DNA of 64,000 nt from Pseudarthrobacter sp. (GTDB lineage: Bacteria; Actinomycetota; Actinomycetes; Actinomycetales; Micrococcaceae): contig JAPSJV010000002.1 of NCBI GenBank assembly GCA_031178005.1, positions 124,001 through 188,000 of the forward strand, given 5' to 3'. The stretch's first letter is position 1. The number at the start of each line of letters is the position of its first letter. Below are positions 35,638-46,697 of the stretch, one piece after another. The translations under genes and the position numbers were made by a program. Under the pieces are notes generated by a model. The model made no database searches. It saw nothing but the letters and a program-made list of their open reading frames with translations, and had not been told where the DNA came from.

Positions 35638-36492
35638 GTGAAGAAAACGGATCGAATTGCGCGTGACCTTGAGCAGTCGGTTTCCAGCGCAGTAGAGAAT
35701 GCCAAGGACTGGGCCACCCCCCGCGTCGAGGCCGCTGTGGATTGGGCCGTTCCCCGCCTGCAGCAGGGAATTGACACCGCTTCGCCCAGGATCCAGGAGG
35801 GGCTGAAGTCTGCGGCCCATAATCTTGCCGACGGCGTTGCTACCGTTACGCCTAAACTCCAGGACGGCCTGGCCCAGCTGGCGCCCCGCATCAACGAGGC
35901 TGTGGAAGGAGCAACACCACGTCTCCACGAAGCGCTGGACAAGGCTACGCCGGCAATCTTGAACGCCCGCGACCGGGTTGTGGTGGAGTACCTGCCCAAG
36001 CTCTCCGACGGTATCGGTCAAGCTTCTGAAGCGGTACACCGGACCCTGGAAAACACGCCCGCCAAGGTGGACTCTGTGGCCCAGAAGCTGGCCGACTCCG
36101 GTGTAGTACACGGAGTCAAGGAGCAGGCACAGGCAGCCAGCAAGGCTGTTGCCACCCAGCTGCAGCCGGAGAAGCCGAAGAAGCGCGGCTTCCTGGTCTT
36201 CGCGATCATTGCCGCCGCGGTCACCGCCGGCGTCGCAGCATGGAAGGCATCGCGTCCCGTGGAGGATCCCTGGAAGACGCCGTCACCGGTCACCCCGACT
36301 CCCGCGCCGGTTCCTGCCGCCGGCTCCGTCGACGCAGATAAAGGCACCTCAGCGGAATCCGAGGAAGCTGCAGACAAAGCAAAGCACCTCGCGGAGGACG
36401 CCAAGGACGAGGCTGCAAAGGTAGCCACGGACGCCAAAACGGCCGTAAAGAACATCGCCGCCAACATCAACAACGGCGACGCCACCAAGTAG
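35638..36492 (+). CDS. Hendecad-repeat amphipathic-helix membrane protein
   Basis: A 284-residue protein. Residues 25-112 are eight consecutive 11-residue units of form (x)(A)(T/V/S)PR(I/L/V)xx(A/G)(I/L/V)(D/E/K); Pro falls at 28, 39, 50, 72, 83, 94 and 105, with only the fourth unit lacking it (His61). Eleven-residue periodicity is typical of lipid-surface amphipathic helices. A membrane segment (~184-202, after PKKRG) and an Ala/Lys/Glu-rich LEA-like tail follow. GTG start with GGGAGG upstream. Similar proteins occur in related actinobacteria but no function is known to me. Confidence 0.75.
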   Translation: MKKTDRIARDLEQSVSSAVENAKDWATPRVEAAVDWAVPRLQQGIDTASPRIQEGLKSAAHNLADGVATVTPKLQDGLAQLAPRINEAVEGATPRLHEALDKATPAILNARDRVVVEYLPKLSDGIGQASEAVHRTLENTPAKVDSVAQKLADSGVVHGVKEQAQAASKAVATQLQPEKPKKRGFLVFAIIAAAVTAGVAAWKASRPVEDPWKTPSPVTPTPAPVPAAGSVDADKGTSAESEEAADKAKHLAEDAKDEAAKVATDAKTAVKNIAANINNGDATK

Positions 36493-36502
36493 CACCGCCA
36501 CT

Positions 36503-36534
36503 AAAGGGAGGAGCCGCGCGCGGCTCCTCCCTTT
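36503..36534 (+). terminator. Rho-independent terminator
   Basis: Perfect 32-bp palindrome with arms AAAGGGAGGAGCCGCG and CGCGGCTCCTCCCTTT, then GTTTTG, ten bases after the hendecad-protein stop. Confidence 0.9.
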
Positions 36535-36601
36535 GTTTTGCCCGACGTTCACCTCCGGAACGCCGCAGGACGTAACGGTGTTGTCGCGCGATGCTAGATT
36601 G

Positions 36602-37483
36602 ATGATGATGTCAGCCGATAGATCCGACGAGGATGCCTTGAACGATCCAGCCCAGAACATGCGAGTCTCCCTCGTCATTCCGGCTTATAACGAAGAATCC
36701 GTCATCCGGCAGTGCCTCATCGCGGCGATCTACCAGTCCGTCCCTGCCCACGAGATCATCGTGGTGGACAACATGTCCAAGGACCGCACGGCCGCCATCG
36801 TCCGGCAGATGCAGGACGAATACCCGGAGAGTCCCATCATCCTGTTGAGCCAGGACCAGGACCAGGGCCTGATTCCCACCCGGAACTTCGGGCTTAACCA
36901 TGCCACGGGCGATGTCCTTGGGCGCATTGATGCCGACTCCGTGGTGGAGCCGGACTGGGTGGAACAAGTGCAGCGGGCGTTCGAGGAAGCCGCCACGCAG
37001 GCGGCCACAGGTCCGGTGGTGTATTACGACATGCCCATGCGCCGCTTTGGCCTCAAGGCTGACGACAAAATGCGGCAGCTGATGCTGAAGCTGGCCAAGC
37101 ACCAGTACCACTTCCTTTTTGGGTCCAACATGGCGCTGCGCCGGACGGCCTGGGAAACAATCCGGGACGAGACCTGCCTTGATAAGAAGGACGAGATGCA
37201 TGAGGACATTGATCTGTCGCTGCATCTTGCCGAGCATGATCTGAAGGTCCAGTACTGGCCCGCCATGGTGTCCGGGATGTCAGCCCGGAGGCTGGAAGAT
37301 TCACCGCGTGACTACCGCTATTACGTCACCCGCTTCGACCGCACCTACAAGGCCCACAACGTCAAGAAAATGGCGCTGAAGGCCCCTATGGTTGTGTTCT
37401 TCTCGGTGTACTTTCCAGCGAAGCTGCTCAGGGCCATCCACACGGTAAACACCGCCCAGGCCGGACGCCGCGGCGGCCAGTAG
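36602..37483 (+). CDS. Family 2 glycosyltransferase
   Basis: A ~293-residue GT-A glycosyltransferase. VSLVIPAYNEESVIRQCL starts the fold, VVDNMSKDRTA and RIDADSVVEPDW contain the nucleotide-sugar and metal-binding acidic residues. A basic, hydrophobic C-terminal helix (MALKAPMVVFFSVYFPAKLL) could dock it on the membrane. The exact start is unclear: ATGs at 36602, 36605, 36608 and 36659, or TTG at 36638. The stop abuts the convergent EamA gene with no gap. Acceptor unknown. Confidence 0.85.
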   Translation: MMMSADRSDEDALNDPAQNMRVSLVIPAYNEESVIRQCLIAAIYQSVPAHEIIVVDNMSKDRTAAIVRQMQDEYPESPIILLSQDQDQGLIPTRNFGLNHATGDVLGRIDADSVVEPDWVEQVQRAFEEAATQAATGPVVYYDMPMRRFGLKADDKMRQLMLKLAKHQYHFLFGSNMALRRTAWETIRDETCLDKKDEMHEDIDLSLHLAEHDLKVQYWPAMVSGMSARRLEDSPRDYRYYVTRFDRTYKAHNVKKMALKAPMVVFFSVYFPAKLLRAIHTVNTAQAGRRGGQ

Positions 37484-38440
37484 TCAGTCCGTCCCCAACC
37501 CGGCGAGACGGGCACCCGCGTCCGGTCCGCCGTCGTCCGGCCCTGGTTTTCCGGCTTCGCCGGCTTTGCCCGGAGCACTCCGCTTCTGGCCCAGGACCAC
37601 GACGGCGAGTCCCACCAGGATCAGCCCCAGGCCCGCGTAAGTGCCTGCCGGCAGGGTCTCGTGCAGGAATACGGCGGCCAGCAGGGCGGCACCAGGGATT
37701 TCCAGCAGGATGATCATGGATACCAGCAGCGGGCTCATGCTGGCGAGCAGGTGGTTGAACGCCGTGTGTCCGACCAGTTGCGCACAAACAGTGATCGCGA
37801 TGATGCCGATCCAGCCTGATGCTTCGAAGCCCACCAGCGGCTGTCCAAAGAGCAACGCCATGACGGCCACCAGAGCGGCGCACATGCCGTAGCAGAGCGC
37901 CGTGTAGGTGCCGGTTGTCATGGTCTGGCGTGCTTTGCCTCCCGCAAGCGTGTACAGCCCCGCCAAGGCACCTCCGGCCATCGCCAGCACATCACCCAGC
38001 AAGGCATCCGGCGAGGTCCCCATATCAAATCCGGTAATCGCCACCACGCCGCCAAATGCCAACCCCAAACCTGCCGGCACCTGCCAGCGGAACCGGGTGC
38101 CGCGGAAGAGCTGGAACACCGCAATCCAGGCCGACTGCAGGCAGACCAGGGCTGTGGCCGCAGCCACCGAGGTCAGCTGCAGGGAGGTAATGAAGCAAGC
38201 GAAGTGCAGGGCAAGCGCGACGGCGGCAATCGCCGACCAGCGGAACTCACTGGCCGTGACTGCACCGAACCGCCGTGGTTCGCGGATCGCCGTTGGCGCG
38301 GCCATCACGACGGCGGCGATCGCGTTGCGCCAAAAGGCGATGGCGAGTGCGCTGACGGTGGTTGCACCGAGGGTGGCAGCAATCAGCGGCCCTGAAGATG
38401 CCACACCGAGGACTCCTACGGCGGCAAGGAGAAAGTTCAC
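37484..38440 (-). CDS. EamA/DMT-family transporter
   Basis: A 318-residue protein with ten hydrophobic segments in two EamA halves (~5-135 and ~145-285), the drug/metabolite transporter arrangement. FWRNAIAAVVM and HTAFNHLLASMSPLLVSMIILLEIPGAALLAAV are family-like. The tail is polar. GTG start at 38440. Substrate unknown; an exporter of small metabolites is likely from family knowledge. Confidence 0.87.
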   Translation of the reverse strand: MNFLLAAVGVLGVASSGPLIAATLGATTVSALAIAFWRNAIAAVVMAAPTAIREPRRFGAVTASEFRWSAIAAVALALHFACFITSLQLTSVAAATALVCLQSAWIAVFQLFRGTRFRWQVPAGLGLAFGGVVAITGFDMGTSPDALLGDVLAMAGGALAGLYTLAGGKARQTMTTGTYTALCYGMCAALVAVMALLFGQPLVGFEASGWIGIIAITVCAQLVGHTAFNHLLASMSPLLVSMIILLEIPGAALLAAVFLHETLPAGTYAGLGLILVGLAVVVLGQKRSAPGKAGEAGKPGPDDGGPDAGARLAGLGTD

Positions 38441-38470
38441 AGGTCAACAGTAATGCCCGGGTTAAAGCAA

Positions 38471-38504
38471 AAAGTCCCGGACAGTTTTCACTGTCCGGGA
38501 CTTT
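38471..38504 (-). terminator. Terminator of tRNA-Ala
   Basis: Arms AAAGTCCCGGACAG and CTGTCCGGGACTTT around a six-base loop; read on the minus strand, a T run follows just downstream of tRNA-Ala. Confidence 0.87.
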
Positions 38505-38508
38505 CTTA

Positions 38509-38584
38509 TGGTGGAGGCACGGGGACTCGAACCCCGAACCCCCTGCTTGCAAAGCAGGTGCGCTACCAATTGCGCCATGCCCCC
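38509..38584 (-). tRNA. tRNA-Ala (anticodon TGC)
   Basis: Acceptor GGGGGCA / TGCCTCC (one G-U pair), D-arm, anticodon stem CCTGC / GCAGG around TTTGCAA giving TGC, T-arm with GGTTCGAGTCC. Unlike the other two tRNAs here, CCA is encoded (38509-38511). Confidence 0.95.
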
Positions 38585-38656
38585 ATAAGAAGCAACCCGT
38601 CAATCATACACTGACAATCGCGTGGCTTTTGCCACTCTTCCTGTCAGCTGGCCTGG

Positions 38657-38773
38657 TCAGTCAACCTTATCGGTTGCCTGGCTCCATGCCGTTTTCCGGG
38701 CTTCGGATTCCTGCGCTTTCTTGTAGACCAAGACGCCTGCGATCGCAGCTGCAATAACCAGCAACTTCTTCAC
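38657..38773 (-). CDS. DLW-39 family microprotein
   Basis: A 38-residue protein read directly from the minus strand: VKKLLVIAAAIAGVLVYKKA then QESEARKTAWSQATDKVD. One membrane helix (~4-17) and an amphipathic cytoplasmic tail match the DLW-39 family of actinobacteria. GTG start with GAGG six bases upstream. It lies between tRNA-Ile and tRNA-Ala on the same strand, downstream of DUF3566-gyrA in orientation terms of the opposite flank. Function unknown. Confidence 0.85.
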   Translation of the reverse strand: MKKLLVIAAAIAGVLVYKKAQESEARKTAWSQATDKVD

Positions 38774-38842
38774 ACGCACCTCATCTTCCATCCTTTGGCA
38801 CCTGAATGCCGGGGGATTTCCACTTGAACCTGCACAGTTCCG

Positions 38843-38916
38843 TGGGCGTACCAGGACTTGAACCTGGGACCTCTTCGTTATCAGCGAAGCGCTCTAACCG
38901 CCTGAGCTATACGCCC
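38843..38916 (-). tRNA. tRNA-Ile (anticodon GAT)
   Basis: A 74-nt tRNA. Acceptor GGGCGTA / TACGCCC with discriminator A; anticodon loop CTGATAA gives GAT; T-arm CCAGGTTCAAGTCCTGG. CCA is not encoded. It follows the gyrB-gyrA-DUF3566 genes on the same strand, the arrangement usual in actinobacteria. Confidence 0.95.
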
Positions 38917-38993
38917 CCAATGCCCCTTCGGGCCGAGATATGACTTTACAGCACATCCCGGCCCGATCTCAAATCGGGGCAAAATCGCGGAAA

Positions 38994-39650
38994 TCAGTCG
39001 TCTGTCAGGGTGACGCCAATGCCGCCCACCAAAGTGGCGGAGATGTTGTAAAGCACCGCCGACAGCATGGACAGCGCGGTCAGCAGCACTACATTGACGA
39101 CGGCGATGATGGTGGCGAATGAGGCCACCTGGCCCAGGGATGCGAACTTCTTCAGTTCAAATCCGCCGCCCTCGGTGCCGGAGAGTGTGCCCAGCAGGCT
39201 GTCCACCTGGTCAAAAATACCGGTGAGGTCCAGGACGGTCCACAGCACGATCGCCGCCACGACCGTCACGATGCCCAGGGCAACGGACAGCAGGAAGGAC
39301 ATCTTAAGCACTGACCAGGGGTCCACCTTGCTCACCAGGAGGCGGGCACGGCGTACCTTCGCCTTGGGTGCAGGCTTCACCAGGCCGGGCGTACCCTGGT
39401 TTCCCTGTGCCGGACGTTGACCCGGTGCGGGCTGGCCGGGGCGCAGGCCGGCGGCCGGGCGTGCAGCCGGACGGGCCCCTGCCCCCGGGTTCCCCTGCGG
39501 AGGCCGCGGAGTGGTTCCCGTACCCGCGCCTGTGGCTGCTGGATTCTGGGGCGGGCGGGCCGGTGCATTTACCCGCGGGGCCTGGGCCGGTTGCCCGGCT
39601 GGTCCTGGAGTATTGCTTCCGGTTTTGGGAAATGAGTCGGAATTACTCAC
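38994..39650 (-). CDS. DUF3566 membrane protein
   Basis: A 218-residue protein: a long Pro/Ala/Gly/Gln-rich disordered N-terminus (~1-105), then the DUF3566 domain (~108-218) with [22 protein letters not shown], two membrane helices (~120-145 and ~180-205) and the end [14 protein letters not shown]3566 proteins sit beside gyrA across actinobacteria; a role in division or membrane organisation has been suggested. Its start overlaps the gyrA stop by 4 bp. Confidence 0.92.
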   Translation of the reverse strand: MSNSDSFPKTGSNTPGPAGQPAQAPRVNAPARPPQNPAATGAGTGTTPRPPQGNPGAGARPAARPAAGLRPGQPAPGQRPAQGNQGTPGLVKPAPKAKVRRARLLVSKVDPWSVLKMSFLLSVALGIVTVVAAIVLWTVLDLTGIFDQVDSLLGTLSGTEGGGFELKKFASLGQVASFATIIAVVNVVLLTALSMLSAVLYNISATLVGGIGVTLTDD

Positions 39651-42325
39651 TCGTTACCTCCGGTGTTGTCTTCGTTCGGCTCAGCATCCTCCGATGCCTC
39701 CGGGGACTCGTCCCCGGTTGCTGATGGTGCCGGTGATGCTGACTCTGCGGATTCCTCGGAGGAACCGGCTTCTGCAGCCAACGTTACGTCATCGTCAGCG
39801 GATTCTTCGCTCTCAAGGCCGCGTTCACTGTTCCGCGCCACCTCGATGATGCGGTCATTTTTGTCCGGTTTGGCGAAAATTACGCCCATGGTGTCACGGC
39901 CCTTGGCAGGTACACCGGTCACTGAGGACCGGACAACCTTCCCGCCTTCCATGACCACCAGCACTTCGTCTTCCTCGTTGACGATCAAGGCTCCTACCAG
40001 GTGTCCGCGCTCTTCCTGGTACTTGCCAACCTTGATTCCCAGGCCGCCACGGCCCTGGAGACGGTATTCCTCCACGGCGGTCCGTTTGGCGTATCCGCCC
40101 TCGGTTACCACGAAGACGAACGAGCCGTCCCTGACCACGTCTGCAGCCAGGAGTTCGTCGTCCTCACGGAACTTCATGCCGGTCACGCCGGAGGTGGCGC
40201 GGCCCATGGGACGAAGGGCTTCGTCGGTGGCCTTGAACCGGATGGACTGGCCAAGCCGCGAGACAAGCATCAGGTCATCGGTTTCAGAGACCAGCTGGGC
40301 GGAGACAAGTTCGTCTTCGTCGCGCAGGTTGATGGCGATGACGCCCGCTGAACGGTTGGTGTCGTAGTCTTCCAGCCGGGTCTTCTTGACCAGGCCCCGC
40401 TTGGTGGCCAGGACCAGGTAAGGCGACTGCTGGTAATCCTTGAGGTCCAGTACCTGTGCGATATGTTCGTCCGGCTGGAATGCCAGCAGGTTCGCCACGT
40501 GCTGGCCCTTGGCATCACGGCCTGCCTCAACCAGCTCGTAGGCCTTGGCGCGGTAGACGCGGCCCAGGTTGGTGAAGAACAACAGCCAGTGGTGGGTAGT
40601 GGTGACGAAGAAGTGCTCGACGACGTCGTCCCCGCGCAGTTGCGCGCCCTTGATGCCCTTGCCGCCGCGCTGCTGCGAGCGGTAGTTGTCGCTGCGGGTG
40701 CGCTTGACGTAGCCGCCACGGGTAATCGTGACCACCATTTCCTCTTCGGGAATGAGGTCCTCGACAGACATGTCGCCGTCGTAGCCCATGAGGATCTTGG
40801 TACGGCGATCGTCGCCGTGCTTGGCCACGATCTCGCCCAACTCGGTGGAGATGATCTCGCGCTGGCGCTGCTCCGAGGCAAGGATCGAGTTGAATTCCTC
40901 GATCATCGATTCAAGCTCGGCGAACCGGGCCTGGATCTTTTGGCGCTCCAGGGCAGCCAGCCTCCGCAGCTGCATGTCCAGGATGGCGCGCGACTGGAGC
41001 TCGTCGATGTCGAGGAGTTCCATGAGGCCATCCCGGGCCGCTTCGGTGGTGTTGGAGGCACGGATGAGGGCAATGACCTCGTCCAGCATGTCCAGTGCCT
41101 TGAGCAGGGCACGCAGGATATGTGCTTCTTCCTCGGCCTTCCGCAGGCGGTACCGTGTGCGCCGGGCAATGACATCCATCTGGTGGGTAACCCAGTGCCG
41201 GATGAACGCGTCCAGGCTCAGCGTCCTGGGCACACCGTCAACAATGGCCAGCATGTTGGCGGAAAAGTTGCTCTGCAGCTCTGTGTGCTTGTAAAGGTTG
41301 TTGAGCACCACCTTGGCCACGGCGTCGCGCTTGAGCACAATCACCAGGCGCTGGCCGGTACGGCCTGACGTCTCATCACGGAGGTCGGCGATGCCCTGGA
41401 TCTTGGCATCCTTGACCAGCTCGGCGATCTTCACGGCGAGGTTGTCCGGGTTGGCCTGGTAGGGCAGTTCGGTGACAACCAGGCAGGTGCGGCCCTGGAG
41501 TTCCTCGACATTAACGACGGCGCGCATGGTGACCGAGCCGCGGCCCGTGCGGTATGCATCCTCGATGCCCTTGTGGCCCAGGATGGTGGCACCCGTGGGG
41601 AAGTCCGGTCCCTTGATGCGGAGCAGGAGTTCCTCGAGCAGCTCTTCACGCGTGGCGGTGGGGTTCTGCAGGTACCACTGGACACCGTCGGCAACCTCAC
41701 GGAGGTTGTGCGGCGGAATGTTGGTGGCCATGCCCACTGCGATGCCAGAAGAACCGTTGACCAGCAGGTTGGGGAACCGGGCCGGCAGGATGGTGGGTTC
41801 CTGGTTCTTGCCGTCATAGTTGTCCTGGAAGTCGACGGTTTCCTCGTCGATGTCCCGGACCATCTCCATGGCAAGATGAGCCATTTTGGTTTCGGTGTAA
41901 CGCGGTGCTGCAGCCCCGTCGTTGCCCGGCGAACCGAAGTTTCCCTGGCCAAGCGCCAGCGGGTAGCGCATCGTCCAGTCCTGGATCAGGCGGACCAAGG
42001 CGTCGTAAATAGCGGTGTCGCCGTGGGGGTGGTACTGGCCCATGACTTCGCCCACGACGCGCGCGCACTTGTTGAAGGAGCGGTCCGGACGGTATCCGCC
42101 GTCGAACATCGCGTACAGCACACGGCGGTGCACCGGCTTCAGGCCATCGCGGACGTCCGGAAGGGCGCGGCCAACAATGACGGCCATGGCGTAGTCCAAA
42201 TAGGAACGCTGCATTTCGGTCTGCAGGTCAACCTGCTCGACCCTGTCCACCAGGACATCGCCTTCAAGGATGACGCCGGGAATGTCAGCAGACTCGTCCG
42301 GAGTCTCGGGAGTTTCGTCACTCAT
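39647..42325 (-). CDS. gyrA: DNA gyrase subunit A
   Basis: An 892-residue gyrase A. The N-terminal DNA-breakage domain has the catalytic Tyr in [11 protein letters not shown] (about residue 130) and the quinolone region [12 protein letters not shown] just before it. The C-terminal beta-pinwheel wraps DNA and has the GyrA box QQRGGKG. The last ~70 residues are a strongly acidic Glu/Ser/Asp tail. With GyrB it introduces negative supercoils. The gene follows gyrB by 59 bp on the same strand. Confidence 0.98.
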   Translation of the reverse strand: MSDETPETPDESADIPGVILEGDVLVDRVEQVDLQTEMQRSYLDYAMAVIVGRALPDVRDGLKPVHRRVLYAMFDGGYRPDRSFNKCARVVGEVMGQYHPHGDTAIYDALVRLIQDWTMRYPLALGQGNFGSPGNDGAAAPRYTETKMAHLAMEMVRDIDEETVDFQDNYDGKNQEPTILPARFPNLLVNGSSGIAVGMATNIPPHNLREVADGVQWYLQNPTATREELLEELLLRIKGPDFPTGATILGHKGIEDAYRTGRGSVTMRAVVNVEELQGRTCLVVTELPYQANPDNLAVKIAELVKDAKIQGIADLRDETSGRTGQRLVIVLKRDAVAKVVLNNLYKHTELQSNFSANMLAIVDGVPRTLSLDAFIRHWVTHQMDVIARRTRYRLRKAEEEAHILRALLKALDMLDEVIALIRASNTTEAARDGLMELLDIDELQSRAILDMQLRRLAALERQKIQARFAELESMIEEFNSILASEQRQREIISTELGEIVAKHGDDRRTKILMGYDGDMSVEDLIPEEEMVVTITRGGYVKRTRSDNYRSQQRGGKGIKGAQLRGDDVVEHFFVTTTHHWLLFFTNLGRVYRAKAYELVEAGRDAKGQHVANLLAFQPDEHIAQVLDLKDYQQSPYLVLATKRGLVKKTRLEDYDTNRSAGVIAINLRDEDELVSAQLVSETDDLMLVSRLGQSIRFKATDEALRPMGRATSGVTGMKFREDDELLAADVVRDGSFVFVVTEGGYAKRTAVEEYRLQGRGGLGIKVGKYQEERGHLVGALIVNEEDEVLVVMEGGKVVRSSVTGVPAKGRDTMGVIFAKPDKNDRIIEVARNSERGLESEESADDDVTLAAEAGSSEESAESASPAPSATGDESPEASEDAEPNEDNTGGNE

Positions 42326-42384
42326 GTTCTATATGTTCCGTTTCAGGTATATGTCGTTCGTGGAATATCGGGAGGCCGAGGCCT

Positions 42385-44493
42385 TTAGATATCCAGGAAT
42401 CTGACGTCCTTGGCGTTCTGCTGAATGAAGTTCCTGCGGGATTCCACGTCCTCGCCCATCAGCACGGAGAAGATCTGGTCTGCTGCCAGGGCGTCATCCA
42501 TGGTGACCTGAAGCAAGGTGCGGTGGTCCGGGTCCATGGTGGTGTCCCACAGCTCGGTGTAGTCCATCTCGCCGAGCCCCTTGTAGCGCTGGATGCCGTT
42601 GTCCTTCGGAATACGGTGGCCGGCAGCTTGCCCTGCAAGCAGCCGGGCATCGCGTTCACGGTCGCTGTACACGTAGTCGTGCGGTGCGTTGGACCATTTG
42701 ATCCGGTACAGCGGCGGCTGCGCCAGGTAGACGTACCCGTTTTCGATCAGCGGGCGCATGTAACGGAACAGGAGCGTCATCAACAGCGTGGTGATGTGCT
42801 GGCCATCGACGTCGGCATCCGCCATCAGGACGATCTTGTGGTATCGGAGCTTGCTGAGGTCAAAGTCCTCACCGATGCCGGTTCCGAACGCGGTGATCAT
42901 GGACTGGACCTCGGCATTGCCCAGGGCCTTGTCCAGGCGGGCACGTTCGACGTTCAGGATCTTGCCGCGCAGCGGCAGGATGGCCTGGGTTTCGGGGTTG
43001 CGTCCACGCTTGGCAGAACCGCCGGCGGAGTCACCCTCCACGATGTAGACCTCGCAGCGGGCGGCGTCCTTCGAGGAACAGTCGGACAGCTTGCCCGGCA
43101 TGCCGAATGATTCGAGCGGGCTCTTGCGGCGGGCGTTGTCGCGGGCCTTCCGCGCAGCCATGCGGGCCTGCGCCGCCGAAATTGCCTTGCGGATAACGTC
43201 GCGTGCAGGGCCGGGGTTGCGTTCCAGCCAGTCGCCAAGCTGGTCCGTGACCACGCGCTGCACAAAGCCCTTGACCTCGGAGTTGCCCAGCTTTGTTTTG
43301 GTCTGGCCCTCGAACTGCGGCTCCGCGAGCTTTACCGAGATAACAGCGGTAAGGCCTTCACGGATGTCATCACCGGTGAGGTTGTCTTCCTTTTCCTTGA
43401 TGATGCTCTTCTCCCGGGCGTACCGGTTGATCAAGGACGTAAGGGCTGCGCGGAAACCTTCTTCGTGGGTTCCGCCCTCGTGGGTGTTGATGGTGTTGGC
43501 GTAGGTGTGCACGCTTTCGGAGTACGCGCTGGTCCACTGCATGGCCATCTCGAGGGCAATCTTGCGCTCGGTGTCTTCGGTTTCGAAGGCGATGACGTCT
43601 TCGTGGACAACCTCGACCTTTTTGCCCGAGTTCAGGTGTTTGACGTAGTCCAGCAGCCCGTCGTCGTACTGGTACACCACCGTACGGTGGCCTGCTTCCA
43701 CTTCACCCTCGGTGGGAATGGCGTCAAGGTCAAGGTCTTCGTCATCGCCACTTGCCTCGGCAACGCGCTCATCCGTGAGGGTGATCCGCAGGCCCTTGTT
43801 CAGGAAGGCCATCTGCTGGAAGCGTGCACGCAGGGTTTCGAAATCGAACTCTGTCGATTCGAAGATACCGGCGTCCGGGTAGAAGGTCTGGGTGGTACCG
43901 GTGGTGTCCGTTTGCTCGCCCTTGACCAGTCCGCCCTGGGGCTTGCCGCCGTCGGCAAACTGCATCCGCCAGACGTGGCCCTGCCGGCGGATTTCCGTAT
44001 CAACCCGGCTGGAAAGTGCGTTAACCACGGAAATGCCCACACCGTGCAGACCGCCGGAAACGGCGTACCCGCCACCGCCGAATTTACCGCCGGCGTGCAG
44101 GATGGTCATCACCACTTCAACAGTGGGTTTGTGCTCCGTGGGGTGCATGTCAACGGGGATGCCGCGGCCGTCATCAACGACTTTCACGCCGCCGTCGGCC
44201 TGCAGGACTATCTCGATGTGGGTGCAGTAACCGGCCAGGGCCTCATCAACCGAGTTATCAACCACTTCATAAACAAGGTGGTGCAGGCCGCGCGGTCCGG
44301 TGGAACCGATATACATGCCGGGACGTTTCCGGACGGCTTCGAGGCCTTCCAGGACGGTGATGTCGCTGGCGCCGTATTCGCGGGGAGTTACTTCGGCTTT
44401 TACTGGCGCCGCCGCTGGTTCCGGGGTATCCGGCGTCCGCTCCGCCCCGTCTCCGGGCTCCACTGCCTGAATTTCTGCATTGTCGTTAGCCAC
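42385..44493 (-). CDS. gyrB: DNA gyrase subunit B
   Basis: A 702-residue gyrase B: GHKL ATPase ([29 protein letters not shown]), transducer, and TOPRIM domain with [12 protein letters not shown] and the metal-binding DADVDGQH. It ends VRFLDI. The first ~35 residues are a polar extension. GTG start at 44493 with GGAG upstream. It precedes gyrA on the minus strand. Confidence 0.98.
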   Translation of the reverse strand: MANDNAEIQAVEPGDGAERTPDTPEPAAAPVKAEVTPREYGASDITVLEGLEAVRKRPGMYIGSTGPRGLHHLVYEVVDNSVDEALAGYCTHIEIVLQADGGVKVVDDGRGIPVDMHPTEHKPTVEVVMTILHAGGKFGGGGYAVSGGLHGVGISVVNALSSRVDTEIRRQGHVWRMQFADGGKPQGGLVKGEQTDTTGTTQTFYPDAGIFESTEFDFETLRARFQQMAFLNKGLRITLTDERVAEASGDDEDLDLDAIPTEGEVEAGHRTVVYQYDDGLLDYVKHLNSGKKVEVVHEDVIAFETEDTERKIALEMAMQWTSAYSESVHTYANTINTHEGGTHEEGFRAALTSLINRYAREKSIIKEKEDNLTGDDIREGLTAVISVKLAEPQFEGQTKTKLGNSEVKGFVQRVVTDQLGDWLERNPGPARDVIRKAISAAQARMAARKARDNARRKSPLESFGMPGKLSDCSSKDAARCEVYIVEGDSAGGSAKRGRNPETQAILPLRGKILNVERARLDKALGNAEVQSMITAFGTGIGEDFDLSKLRYHKIVLMADADVDGQHITTLLMTLLFRYMRPLIENGYVYLAQPPLYRIKWSNAPHDYVYSDRERDARLLAGQAAGHRIPKDNGIQRYKGLGEMDYTELWDTTMDPDHRTLLQVTMDDALAADQIFSVLMGEDVESRRNFIQQNAKDVRFLDI

Positions 44494-44866
44494 AGGCGCT
44501 TTCGACTCCTCTGTATCCGATGATGGCCGGCAGAACCAGCTCCAGAGGAGAGATCAGCCGACGGGCACAAACACCGGCGCAGGCCAGCCCGTGACGCAGA
44601 TCCGATTTCCGTCTGCATGGAGCAGCCGGAAAAACGGACTCGTCAACGTTTTACCGGCGCCCAGTTTTCTCTACAGATTCTATCGTGAAACCGCTGGGAT
44701 TCTTGCATTCAGGGGGACGATCCAACGGCTAATATGCCGATGCGAGGCCAGAGATCGCACCTAGAGGGCCCTGGGAGTACCAGCTTTGGGTTCCTATACG
44801 CCCAACGGGGCCCCAATGCCCCTACACGCCGTTTGGCGAATAGACAAGGGTCCGGAACTCCGCTGG
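44494..44866. other. gyrB upstream region
   Basis: 373 bp without a gene. It must hold the gyrB promoter; I cannot pick out convincing -35/-10 boxes or a conserved structure. Confidence 0.5.
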
Positions 44867-45421
44867 TTACCCGTAAGTATCGCGGGGGCCTCTTCCATTG
44901 ACGCTGCGCCCGCCTTTTCGCCAGGTGGGAGCGGAGGGTCCAAGGACCTGGATGCTGGTGACAACGCCCTCGCCGAGCTCAGTGCGGAACCTCTCCAGCA
45001 GGCTGTGGCTCAACAAGCGCAGCTGTGTGGCCCACGCCGTTGAATCGCACCGGACATGAAGCGTGGTGTCGTTGAAGCTTTCGGGCGTGCAGTGCGCGGA
45101 AATCTCGGGTCCCACCAGGGCCGGCCACTGGGCCATCACGGACCCAACGGCCACCGGGGAGCTCCAGCCCCGTTCCGCTACCAGCCGGCCGACTACCTTC
45201 CCGAGGCCAAGCGGGTCCCGTCCGGTGCTATGGAACTGGCTGAAGCCCCGGGTTTCGGCACTACGGTTTCCGCCCTGCTTGGTGTTGCCGGACTTACGCG
45301 GGGCCGCGCGCCTGATTTCGCCGCGCGCGGCGGCTGCGTCCCGCATCCGGTTCAGTGCGGCCTGCGGGGCATCAATGTCGTCCGGATCGCGGCCCGGTTG
45401 GAGGCCGTTATCCTTGCTCAT
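44867..45421 (-). CDS. dciA: DciA-type DUF721 protein
   Basis: A 184-residue protein: a basic, disordered N-terminus (~1-75), then the DUF721/DciA KH-like domain (~78-165) with [24 protein letters not shown] and [17 protein letters not shown]. DciA is the ancestral bacterial loader of the DnaB helicase. ATG at 45421 has GGAGG seven bases upstream and overlaps the recF end by 14 bp; that coupling with recF, dnaN and dnaA is standard at actinobacterial origins. Confidence 0.93.
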   Translation of the reverse strand: MSKDNGLQPGRDPDDIDAPQAALNRMRDAAAARGEIRRAAPRKSGNTKQGGNRSAETRGFSQFHSTGRDPLGLGKVVGRLVAERGWSSPVAVGSVMAQWPALVGPEISAHCTPESFNDTTLHVRCDSTAWATQLRLLSHSLLERFRTELGEGVVTSIQVLGPSAPTWRKGGRSVNGRGPRDTYG

Positions 45422-46640
45422 CAATTCCTCCTGGAATGACGGCTACCCGGCGCCCGGCCAGTTCTTCCGGGATATCGGCGTCGACGGCGGCTGTCACCAG
45501 CACCTGTTCGGCACCTGCCACTATGGCGGCCAGTTTACGCCGCCGGTGTACATCAAGCTCGGCAAAAACGTCGTCAAGGATCAGGATCGGGGCCGATCCC
45601 GAGGTCCGGGTGTCATCCATCATCACGTAGTAGGAAGCCAGCCGAAGTGACAGACACATGGACCAGGTCTCGCCATGGGACGCATAGCCCTTGGCGGGCG
45701 CCTGGCCAAGCATCAGGTCCAGCTCGTCCCGATGCGGGCCCACCAGCGAAATCCCACGTTCACGTTCGCGCTGGCGCGCGGCAGCGAATGCGGCAACATA
45801 GCGTTCCGTCAGCTGCTCCACCGTCAACAGCCGCAGGTCGTCAACCGCAGCTGCCTCGCCTCCTTCTGCGGGACTGACTGTTCCCATGAATGACGTTCCG
45901 GATCCTGGAACACCCGTACCGGCGTCGTCGTCCATCAGGTTCTGCAGCGTGGACCGATAGATGGCGTCAGCAGGCTTTGATGCATCGGTGAGCTGTTCAT
46001 AGGCGCGTGCCAAATGCGGCCGCAACCGTTCCACCAGGTCCAACCTGGCGTGCAGGAGTTCCGCGCCAGCCTTAGCCATGTGCTGATCCCAGACGTCGAG
46101 CGTTGCCTCGTGGGATGGGGTAAAACGGCCCGCCCGGGCTGATTTAAGGAGCGCATTGCGCTGTTTCAAGACCCGGTCGTAGTCACTCCGGGTGGCAGCA
46201 TGCCGCGGAACCAGGCTCACCAACAGCTCATCGAGGAACCGGCGCCGGTTGGAGGGATCTCCTTTAACCAGGGCCAGATCCTCAGGAGCAAAGAGAACTG
46301 TCTGGCAGATGCCCAGGATGTCGCGGGCGCGGACCGGATTGCTGCGGTTGATCCTGGCACGGTTGGCGCGCCCGGCGTTGATCTCCAGCTCCAGCACCGT
46401 TGACTGCTCACCGCGGACAAGCCTCGCCCGGACCAAAGCCCGCTCAGTTCCAAAACGCAACAGCGGCGCGTCTGAACTCACCCGGTGCGAGCTCAAGGTG
46501 GCGAGGTAACCCAACGCCTCTATGAGGTTCGTCTTGCCAATCCCGTTGGAGCCCACCAACACGGTCACGCCCGGGCCCAGCTTGAGATCAACCTGGGCAT
46601 AGCTGCGGAAGTCAGTCAGCGAAAGATGCTCTACGTACAC
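45408..46640 (-). CDS. recF: RecF recombination/repair protein
   Basis: A 410-residue SMC-like ATPase that loads RecA at ssDNA gaps. Walker A is [15 protein letters not shown] (~residues 30-44), the signature [10 protein letters not shown] lies near 330 and Walker [13 protein letters not shown] near 350. The N-terminus [14 protein letters not shown] is the family start. The gene lies between gnd and dciA, with dnaN upstream on the same strand. Confidence 0.97.
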   Translation of the reverse strand: MYVEHLSLTDFRSYAQVDLKLGPGVTVLVGSNGIGKTNLIEALGYLATLSSHRVSSDAPLLRFGTERALVRARLVRGEQSTVLELEINAGRANRARINRSNPVRARDILGICQTVLFAPEDLALVKGDPSNRRRFLDELLVSLVPRHAATRSDYDRVLKQRNALLKSARAGRFTPSHEATLDVWDQHMAKAGAELLHARLDLVERLRPHLARAYEQLTDASKPADAIYRSTLQNLMDDDAGTGVPGSGTSFMGTVSPAEGGEAAAVDDLRLLTVEQLTERYVAAFAAARQRERERGISLVGPHRDELDLMLGQAPAKGYASHGETWSMCLSLRLASYYVMMDDTRTSGSAPILILDDVFAELDVHRRRKLAAIVAGAEQVLVTAAVDADIPEELAGRRVAVIPGGIDEQG

Positions 46641-46697
46641 AGTGGCTTCGGTATTCCCGGAGCCTGAGCTCCGTGGCTGGTTTGGTGGAGTGCGGGA

